Source of the DNA: Gammaproteobacteria bacterium
Lineage (GTDB): Bacteria; Pseudomonadota; Gammaproteobacteria; Eutrophobiales; Eutrophobiaceae
Assembly (NCBI GenBank): GCA_012270695.1
Contig: JAAXHV010000540.1
Coordinates: 1 to 5,003 of the forward strand
Direction: 5' to 3'
DNA: 5,003 nucleotides
Part shown: piece by piece, positions 1 through 5,003 of the stretch
How the letters are laid out: every line of letters starts with the position of its first letter
How positions within the stretch are numbered: the first letter of the stretch is position 1
Notes under the pieces: generated by a model
The model's input: the letters and a program-made list of their open reading frames with translations, nothing else
The model's database searches: none
Told to the model about the DNA's origin: nothing
Translations under genes and position numbers: made by a program

Positions 1-1178
1 CCGGACGCGGACCAGCGCACCGTAACCTTGTCGCCGTCGCACAGTGTATCGTGCATGGTAAAATGCCAACCCGCGAAGCTGGCATTGTTTTTTCGTACGA
101 TGGCTTTAATCCCCTCAAGTCCCGCCGCGACACCGGGGTATTCAAAGTGGATGTTCTCCGCAAACACCTCATCCAGCACATCCATATCGCCGCCGCTGAA
201 CCCCTGGTAAAAAAGCTTTTCGACCAATGCCTTATTGGCCGCGCTGCACCCCGGGGCAGGACCGACAAGATGTGACGGCAATTGCGCAATCAGGCTTTCG
301 GGAACACCCAGTGAACGCGGACCGAAAATTCCGAAGCCCGGACCGCGGGTCCACCACAACAGCATCTCACCGTCATAATCCGGGAAATCCCTGGTCATGC
401 CTTCGATGATTTCCGCTAACGGTACTCCGGGCCTGGCGTACGATTGATAGACCTGCATGTAGCGAATGGCCTCATCTATCAATCCGGCATCGCCGTTGGG
501 CCCGTGTCCGGGATAGACCGTCGTTATGGGGCCGACCGTTTTTACCAGTTGCAGCGCTTCAATCCAGCCGGACGGATTGTTCAGATCAGCAAAGTAGCTG
601 TGCATCTTGGAGAAGATCAGGTCGCCCACGATCAGGGCTTGCCGGGAGGGCACGTAATAGGCGACGGAATGTTCGACCTCGTTGGGAGGCAGGTCAATCA
701 GACGTATTTCTGCGCCCTCCAATAAGAATTTGTCATCGCTGAATACGTCGGGTATGACCGGTTCCAGAGGTATGTCCGCGCCCATCATCGGTTGCCAGTG
801 GATCCACTTGGCCGCAAACTGGTTGGCGATTTCATCCCGGGTGCCCTTGCGGGCCATGACTTTTGCCCTGGGAAAGCTTTCCAGGATAGCTTGCAGGCCC
901 CAGTAATGATCGGGGTGGCCGTGGGTAATGAAGATATGGGTGAGCTCTCTGCCGGAATCCTCGATCATGGCGGCAACCTGTTGCGCGTCTGACGGTTTCC
1001 ATTGCGCGTCAACCAGGACGGCCTGTTTTTCCCCCAGTATGATGACCGATTTTTCACCAATACCGCTGTTTTTTGCGTCATAAGACAGGATCTCAAGTGG
1101 CGCCGGAAAGGACGGCGTGGAGAGAGCGAATAACAACAGAAATAAAGAACTTTTTATTATCGGAGCGCTGGTGGTCAT
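1..1178 (-). CDS. Putative exported metallo-beta-lactamase-fold hydrolase with C-terminal SnoaL-like domain (3' end outside window)
   Basis: The frame is open for 392 codons from the ATG at 1178-1176 to the window edge, so the C-terminus is missing. Residues 1-26 resemble a Sec signal peptide: one Lys at 9, then the hydrophobic run SLFLLLFALS. The cleavage site is uncertain because a proline follows Ala26. Residues about 28-230 form a metallo-beta-lactamase fold with all the usual metal-binding positions: THGHPDH (His86, His88, Asp90, His91), His170, Asp186 in VGDLIF, and His225 in YPGHG. This predicts an active, probably dinuclear zinc hydrolase acting in the periplasm. The substrate cannot be read from the sequence. 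After a Trp/Gly/Pro-rich linker (about 270-312), residues from about 315 match the start of a SnoaL/NTF2-like domain: ALVEKLFYQGFSGGDMDVLD, then an FxYPG-like strand, a GLEGIKAIV helix and a GDKVTVRWSAS strand. About half of that domain is visible. The gene is divergent from rmuC, and a GGGA about nine bases upstream is a modest ribosome binding site. The fold call is firm; the fusion call is good; the function is unknown. Confidence 0.88.
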   Translation of the reverse strand, partial: MTTSAPIIKSSLFLLLFALSTPSFPAPLEILSYDAKNSGIGEKSVIILGEKQAVLVDAQWKPSDAQQVAAMIEDSGRELTHIFITHGHPDHYWGLQAILESFPRAKVMARKGTRDEIANQFAAKWIHWQPMMGADIPLEPVIPDVFSDDKFLLEGAEIRLIDLPPNEVEHSVAYYVPSRQALIVGDLIFSKMHSYFADLNNPSGWIEALQLVKTVGPITTVYPGHGPNGDAGLIDEAIRYMQVYQSYARPGVPLAEIIEGMTRDFPDYDGEMLLWWTRGPGFGIFGPRSLGVPESLIAQLPSHLVGPAPGCSAANKALVEKLFYQGFSGGDMDVLDEVFAENIHFEYPGVAAGLEGIKAIVRKNNASFAGWHFTMHDTLCDGDKVTVRWSAS

Positions 1179-1203
1179 CTGGTATTTCCCGGCTATTGTC
1201 AGT

Positions 1204-1235
1204 TTTATAGTATAACCCTGTTTGCGATAGTACAA
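1204..1235 (-). promoter_or_regulatory. Candidate promoter for the metallo-hydrolase gene
   Basis: On the minus strand there is a TTGTAC (1235-1230) that could serve as -35 and a TATACT (1214-1209) that could serve as -10. The 15-bp spacing is shorter than the ideal 17. An overlapping TATAAA (1209-1204) is an alternative -10 with a 20-bp spacing. The -10 candidate lies about 30 bases before the start codon at 1178, which would give a short leader. On the plus strand a TACAAT at 1231-1236 could be a -10 for rmuC, but I see no matching -35. The calls rest only on consensus resemblance in an AT-rich stretch. Confidence 0.3.
1206..1235. repeat. 10-bp direct repeat spaced two helical turns, in the divergent promoter region
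   Basis: TATAGTATAA (1206-1215) and GATAGTACAA (1226-1235) match at 8 of 10 positions and are offset by exactly 20 bp. Both copies overlap the candidate -10 and -35 elements of the leftward promoter. They could be paired regulator sites or simply promoter-like AT-rich words. The intergenic region as a whole runs from 1179 to 1297, and I see no RNA gene or hairpin in it. Confidence 0.3.
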
Positions 1236-1297
1236 TGAAACGATGGTGAAGCCGTTTGCCGCATCTCCCTATGGCCAGAAACGAGTAACTGAGTGAA

Positions 1298-2608
1298 ATG
1301 ATTACGCTACCGGCATGGCTGCTGTTTTCCGTGGCAGCCCTGATCGTTGTGCTGCTGATCCTGATACTCGGCAGATTGTCAAGGAATCGGAAAGCGAATA
1401 CGGAAAAAATTCTGCGAGAGGAATTCCGTGCCAACAGGCAGGAGGCCACTGACAGCGCCCGCAGCCTGCGCGAAGAAGTAGCCAAGACACAAAAAGACGC
1501 CAATGACAGCGTCATCAGGATAATCGGTGAGATGAACAAGTCCCAGCAGACACGCCTTGATGCGGTCGAGCACAGGATTAAGGATCTCAGCGATAAAAAT
1601 GAAACGAGAATAGGTCAGCTCCGGGACACGCTGGATACCAGGATGAAGAACTTGCAGGACAGCAATGACAAAAAGCTCGAACAGATGCGCCACACGGTGG
1701 ATGAGAAATTACAGAGCACGCTGGAGAAGCGTCTGGGAGATTCCTTCAAGATCGTCAGCGAGCGGTTGGAGGCGGTACAGCGCGGGCTGGGTGAAATGCA
1801 GAACCTGGCAACCGGCGTGGGCGACCTCAAACGGGTACTGACCAATGTCAAGGCGCGCGGCACCTGGGGTGAGGTGCAGCTGGGCGCTATCCTGGAGCAG
1901 ATGCTGGCCCCGGAACAGTATGAGAAGAACGTCAGGGTGCGTCCCGAGTCCGGAGAGGAAGTCGAGTTTGCCATCCGCCTTCCCGGCGCCGGCCCTGACA
2001 AGGCAGAGAGCGTCTGGTTGCCGATCGATGCAAAATTTCCTCAGGAAGATTACCAGCGGTTGCTGAACGCCACGGAAACTGCGGATACGGATGCCGTGGA
2101 GCAATCTATGAAATCCTTGACCCGCGCCATTGAGGTCTCTGCAAAAAACATAGCGGAAAAATATATTGTGCCTCCGGCGACCACCGATTTTGCCATTATG
2201 TTCCTGCCTACGGAAGGTCTTTATGCCGAGGTGCTGAGACAACCCGGCCTGCTGGAAAAACTCCAGCACACCCACAGGGTGGTTGTCGCCGGACCGACAA
2301 CCCTGTCCGCGATCCTGAACAGTCTGCGCATGGGTTTTCGCACCCTGGCCATCGAGAAGCGATCCAGCGAAGTCTGGCAGATACTGGCAGCCGTCAAGAC
2401 CGAGTTCGGCAAGTTCGGCGATGTCTTGACCAGGGTCAAAAGACAACTGGACACGGCTTCCAACACGATTGACCAGACGGATGTACGCACCCGCGCGATG
2501 GCAAGGAAACTGCGTGACGTCGAGGCGTTACCCGCGGAAGAATCCGGCAAACTGCTTGAACTCTCCGACGAATTAATCGCCACAGAGAGCGCAGAGGACA
2601 CAGAGTGA
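1298..2608 (+). CDS. rmuC: RmuC family DNA recombination protein
   Basis: The gene is complete with 436 residues, a little shorter than E. coli RmuC (about 475). Residues 5-25 are a membrane anchor (PAWLLFSVAALIVVLLILIL), followed by basic residues that suggest the rest is cytoplasmic. Residues about 30-165 are a long charged coiled coil ending in the family hallmark VDEKLQSTLEKRLGDSF. Residues about 170-410 are the RmuC domain, with KARGTWGEVQLG (185-196), a VEFAIRLPG strand, LPIDAKFP (241-248), a PPATTDFAIMFLPTEGLYAE segment (292-311) and VAGPTTLSAILNSLRMGFRTL (330-350). Asp244 and Lys246, with upstream acidic residues, fit the PD-(D/E)XK nuclease fold proposed for the family. In E. coli, rmuC limits recombination at inverted repeats; the biochemical mechanism is not settled. 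The start is well fixed: an in-frame TAA at 1286-1288 lies just upstream and the first ATG supplies the conserved anchor. There is no strong Shine-Dalgarno, only a GAG at 1291-1293. The gene is convergent with clpA. Confidence 0.95.
   Translation: MITLPAWLLFSVAALIVVLLILILGRLSRNRKANTEKILREEFRANRQEATDSARSLREEVAKTQKDANDSVIRIIGEMNKSQQTRLDAVEHRIKDLSDKNETRIGQLRDTLDTRMKNLQDSNDKKLEQMRHTVDEKLQSTLEKRLGDSFKIVSERLEAVQRGLGEMQNLATGVGDLKRVLTNVKARGTWGEVQLGAILEQMLAPEQYEKNVRVRPESGEEVEFAIRLPGAGPDKAESVWLPIDAKFPQEDYQRLLNATETADTDAVEQSMKSLTRAIEVSAKNIAEKYIVPPATTDFAIMFLPTEGLYAEVLRQPGLLEKLQHTHRVVVAGPTTLSAILNSLRMGFRTLAIEKRSSEVWQILAAVKTEFGKFGDVLTRVKRQLDTASNTIDQTDVRTRAMARKLRDVEALPAEESGKLLELSDELIATESAEDTE
2582..2608 (+). 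repeat. Imperfect 9-bp tandem repeat (CAGAG core) encoding the RmuC C-terminus
   Basis: Three consecutive 9-base units, ACAGAGAGC, GCAGAGGAC and ACAGAGTGA, share the core CAGAG at the same position and stay in frame. They encode the last residues TESAEDTE and the stop of rmuC. CACAGAG also occurs as an exact direct repeat at 2581-2587 and 2599-2605. The segment lies beyond the conserved RmuC domain, so it may be a short repeat that became the gene's 3' end. With only three imperfect units, chance or charge-biased codon use is also possible. Confidence 0.4.
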
Positions 2609-2624
2609 TGACTGGCGCTGTGGA

Positions 2625-4892
2625 CTACGCCATTTCGGCTGTTTCCTTATCCTCTATCTCGATGGTGAGTTCGTCGTCTTCTGCTGAGACGATAACGTGT
2701 CCGCCGTGCAGCAGTTTACCGAACAGCAGTTCTTCTGCCAGCCGTTTCTTTATCTTATCCTGGATGAGGCGCGCCATGGGCCTGGCGCCCATTATCTTGT
2801 CGTAGCCGTGCCTGCCCAGCCACAGGCGGGCGGCTTCATCCACGTCGATGACGACCTTTTTGTCATCGAGTTGTGCCTGTAACTCAACCAGGAACTTATC
2901 TACTACGTTGAGTATGGTTTTGTGGTCCAACGCGTTGAATTCAATGATGGCGTTGAGGCGGTTTCGGAATTCCGGGCTGAACAGCTTGTTGATGACTTCC
3001 AGGGCGTCCGAACTGTGGTCCTGTTGGGTAAAACCGACCGAAGCCCGGCTGATGCGGTCCGCCCCGGCGTTGGTGGTCATGATGATGATCACATTACGGA
3101 AATCCACGTGACGGCCATTGGTGTCGGTGAGGGTGCCGTGGTCCATAACCTGCAGCATCAGGTTAAAGACGTCGGGATGGGCTTTTTCCATCTCGTCCAG
3201 GAGCAGCACACAATGGGGGTGTTTATTGACCTCGTCAGTCAGGAGACCACCCTGGTCGAAACCCACGTATCCCGGCGGCGCGCCGATCAAACGGGATACC
3301 GTGTGGCGTTCCATGTATTCGGACATATCAAAACGGATCAGTTGGATACCCATGGCAATAGCCAGTTGTTTGCTGATTTCCGTTTTTCCTACCCCGGTCG
3401 GTCCGGCCAGCAGGAACGCGCCTATCGGCTGTTCCGGGCTACCCAGCCCCGAGCGCGCCATCTTGATGGCCGTGGCCAGGCTTTCGATGGCCTTGTCCTG
3501 ACCGAAGACGACCATTTTCAGGTTGCGATCAAGGTTCTTCATGATGTCGCGGTGTGACGTGGTTACCGTTTTCGGCGGGATGCGCGCGACCTTGGCGACA
3601 ATGGTTTCAATATCCTGTACCCCGATGGTTTTTTTGCGTCTGGATGGCGGCAGCAGGCGTTGTGACGCGCCGGCCTCATCGATCATGTCGATGGCTTTAT
3701 CGGGCAGGTGGCGGTCGGTGATATAACGTTCCGCGAGTTCGGCAGCAGAGCGTAACGACTGGTTGGTGTAACGCACCTGATGATGATCTTCAAAACGGGA
3801 TTTCAATCCCTGCAATATTTTGACGGTTTCTTCGATGGATGGCTCGACCACGTCAATTTTCTGGAAACGCCGGGCCAGGGCCCGATCCTTCTCGAAAATA
3901 CCGCGAAATTCCTGGTAGGTGGTGGAACCGATACATTTGATGTCACCGGATGCGAGAACCGGTTTGATAATATTGGAAGCATCCATAACGCCGCCGGAAG
4001 CGGCGCCGGCGCCGATAATGGTATGTATCTCATCAATGAACAGGATGGCGCCTTCACGGCGCATGAGTTCGGCAATGACGCCTTTGAGCCGTTTTTCAAA
4101 ATCACCGCGATACTTGGTTCCGGCCAGCAGGGCGCCCATATCCAGCGTAAAAATAGTGCAGTCCAGCAGCACGTCCGGCACCTGCTTATCGACAATCTGT
4201 TTGGCAATGCCTTCGGTGATAGCGGTTTTGCCGACGCCGGCCTCGCCTACGAACAGCGGATTATTCTTACGCCGCCGGCACAGGATCTGGATAGTTCGCT
4301 GCACCTCGTGTTCGCGACCGATAAGGGGATCAATCTTGCCGAGTTCCGCCTGTTGGTTCAGGTTAATCGTGTAAGTTTCCAGCGGGTTGCTGCCGCTTTC
4401 ATCCTGGCGTGTTTCGTCGTGCTCGGTAGCTGCGGCGGAAGCGCCGGTTTCGTCTTCCGGACTTTTGCTGATGCCGTGAGCGATGTAATTCACCACGTCA
4501 AGTCGCGCGATGTTTTGCTGGTGCAGGAAAAAAGCGGCATGGGATTCACGTTCAGCAAAGATTGCGACCAGGATATTAGCGCCGCTGACTTCTTTTTTCC
4601 CTGACGACTGTACGTGCTGAACGGCCCGCTGGAACACCCGTTGGAAGGCCAGGGTGGGTTGAGTTTCACGCTCGTCATTGTCGCTGAGACGCGGGGAGTT
4701 ATCTTCGATAAAGTTCATGAGTTCTCTATGTAACTCATCTATATCGGCTCCGCAGGAGCGTAACACCTTGAGTGCGGCGGGGTTATCCAGCAAGGCCAGT
4801 AATAAATGCTCAACCGTTACGTATTCGTAGCGTTTGTCGCGGGCATTGCGAAACGCATCATTAAGCGTCTGTTCCAGGTCTTTATCGAGCAT
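2625..4892 (-). CDS. clpA: ATP-dependent Clp protease ATP-binding subunit ClpA
   Basis: The gene is complete with 755 residues, against 758 in E. coli. ClpA is a cytoplasmic hexameric AAA+ unfoldase that feeds substrates into ClpP. Residues 1-140 are the double Clp N-domain (TVEHLLLALL; GANILVAIFAERES) that docks ClpS. An acidic, low-complexity linker follows (about 141-170). The first AAA+ module (about 171-430) has Walker A GEAGVGKT (216-223), Walker B ILFIDE (283-288), the pore loop KYRG (260-263) and arginine fingers Arg341/Arg342. The second module has Walker A GPTGVGKT (497-504), Walker B VLLLDE (562-567), the pore loop GYVG (541-544), a likely arginine finger at Arg643 and sensor 2 GARPMAR (702-708). 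The ClpP-docking loop reads VGF (619-621) where E. coli has IGL, which is what separates this protein from ClpB. All catalytic motifs are intact. A good AGGAA ribosome binding site precedes the ATG, and clpS ends 12 bp upstream, indicating one operon. Identification is secure. Confidence 0.98.
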   Translation of the reverse strand: MLDKDLEQTLNDAFRNARDKRYEYVTVEHLLLALLDNPAALKVLRSCGADIDELHRELMNFIEDNSPRLSDNDERETQPTLAFQRVFQRAVQHVQSSGKKEVSGANILVAIFAERESHAAFFLHQQNIARLDVVNYIAHGISKSPEDETGASAAATEHDETRQDESGSNPLETYTINLNQQAELGKIDPLIGREHEVQRTIQILCRRRKNNPLFVGEAGVGKTAITEGIAKQIVDKQVPDVLLDCTIFTLDMGALLAGTKYRGDFEKRLKGVIAELMRREGAILFIDEIHTIIGAGAASGGVMDASNIIKPVLASGDIKCIGSTTYQEFRGIFEKDRALARRFQKIDVVEPSIEETVKILQGLKSRFEDHHQVRYTNQSLRSAAELAERYITDRHLPDKAIDMIDEAGASQRLLPPSRRKKTIGVQDIETIVAKVARIPPKTVTTSHRDIMKNLDRNLKMVVFGQDKAIESLATAIKMARSGLGSPEQPIGAFLLAGPTGVGKTEISKQLAIAMGIQLIRFDMSEYMERHTVSRLIGAPPGYVGFDQGGLLTDEVNKHPHCVLLLDEMEKAHPDVFNLMLQVMDHGTLTDTNGRHVDFRNVIIIMTTNAGADRISRASVGFTQQDHSSDALEVINKLFSPEFRNRLNAIIEFNALDHKTILNVVDKFLVELQAQLDDKKVVIDVDEAARLWLGRHGYDKIMGARPMARLIQDKIKKRLAEELLFGKLLHGGHVIVSAEDDELTIEIEDKETAEMA

Positions 4893-4898
4893 AATAGG

Positions 4899-4903
4899 TT
4901 CCT
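4899..4903 (-). promoter_or_regulatory. Ribosome binding site of clpA
   Basis: The minus strand reads AGGAA, followed by six bases and then the ATG at 4892-4890. It lies entirely inside the 12-bp gap between the clpS stop and the clpA start. It supports this ATG as the true start and translation of both genes from one transcript. Confidence 0.75.
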
Positions 4904-4904
4904 G

Positions 4905-5003
4905 CTAGGCTTTTTCCATTGTACATTTTAATGGATGTTCGTGTTCCTTTGAGTAATGATTCACCTGGACGACTTTGGTCTGGGCAATATCGTGGGTAAA
5001 GAT
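4905..5003 (-). CDS. clpS: ATP-dependent Clp protease adaptor ClpS (C-terminal part only)
   Basis: The last 32 codons and the TAG stop (4907-4905) are present; the 5' part lies beyond the right edge. The fragment begins IFTHDIAQTKVVQVNHYSKE and ends EHEHPLKCTMEKA. It aligns without gaps to the E. coli ClpS C-terminus, which ends in ENEHPLLCTLEKA and has the same AxTKVxxVNxY core. ClpS binds proteins with bulky hydrophobic N-terminal residues and delivers them to the ClpA N-domain for degradation by ClpAP. The substrate-pocket residues (the Asp pair and the His of the N-degron site) fall outside the window and cannot be checked. Position directly upstream of clpA is the conserved arrangement in proteobacteria and confirms the assignment. 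Confidence 0.95.
   Translation of the reverse strand: MFTHDIAQTKVVQVNHYSKEHEHPLKCTMEKA

Noticed and set aside
444..725. Plus-strand open frames in the left 1.2 kb
   Set aside because: The minus strand is open without a stop over the whole stretch and carries the metallo-beta-lactamase motifs, so these plus-strand frames are shadows.
1243..1296. 17-codon open frame ending one base before the rmuC ATG, a possible translation-coupled leader peptide
   Set aside because: It has no ribosome binding site before its ATG and no run of a regulatory amino acid or hairpin. A frame this short is expected by chance. Conservation in relatives would revive it.
1709..2446. Minus-strand open frame (245 codons) opposite rmuC
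   Set aside because: It lies wholly inside the conserved RmuC coding sequence on the other strand, with no domain signature.
2613..2632. TGGCG / CGCCA inverted repeat between rmuC and clpA as a terminator
   Set aside because: The stem is only 5 bp with a 10-base loop, it includes the last codon and stop of clpA, and no T-run follows on either strand.
2922..3557. Plus-strand open frame (211 codons) opposite clpA
   Set aside because: It is antisense to conserved ClpA D2-module sequence and has no recognisable motif. It is a shadow frame.
3780..4604. Long plus-strand open frame (274 codons) opposite clpA
   Set aside because: It lies entirely antisense to the unambiguous clpA gene, and its translation shows no recognisable domain. 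It is explained by the codon usage of the opposite strand.

Overview
The window reads as chromosomal housekeeping DNA from a proteobacterium, most likely a gammaproteobacterium. The evidence is a clpS-clpA gene pair whose proteins closely follow the E. coli ones, a canonical RmuC, and a moderate base composition that looks uniform across the window. There is no sign of a mobile element, prophage, CRISPR array, tRNA or rRNA. Taxonomy beyond this is inference.

Layout, left to right. (1) Minus strand, 1-1178: the first 392 codons of a probably exported metallo-beta-lactamase-fold hydrolase. It carries a second, SnoaL/NTF2-like domain at its C-terminal side, and the left edge of the window cuts through that domain. 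(2) 1179-1297: a short divergent intergenic region with AT-rich promoter-like elements and a 10-bp direct repeat spaced exactly 20 bp. (3) Plus strand, 1298-2608: rmuC, complete, encoding a membrane-anchored coiled-coil protein with the RmuC domain. Its last codons are a 9-bp-period CAGAG repeat. (4) 2609-2624: only 16 bp between the tail-to-tail stops of rmuC and clpA, with no convincing terminator. (5) Minus strand, 2625-4892: clpA, complete, the AAA+ unfoldase of the ClpAP protease. (6) Minus strand, 4905-5003: the last 32 codons of clpS, the N-degron adaptor of ClpA, 12 bp upstream of clpA and surely in the same operon.

ClpS and ClpA work together: ClpS hands N-end-rule substrates to ClpA, which unfolds them and threads them into ClpP (not in this window). 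RmuC and the hydrolase have no evident functional link to ClpSA or to each other. The neighbourhood looks ordinary. The least ordinary element is the hydrolase-SnoaL fusion; nothing here amounts to a clearly new multi-gene system.
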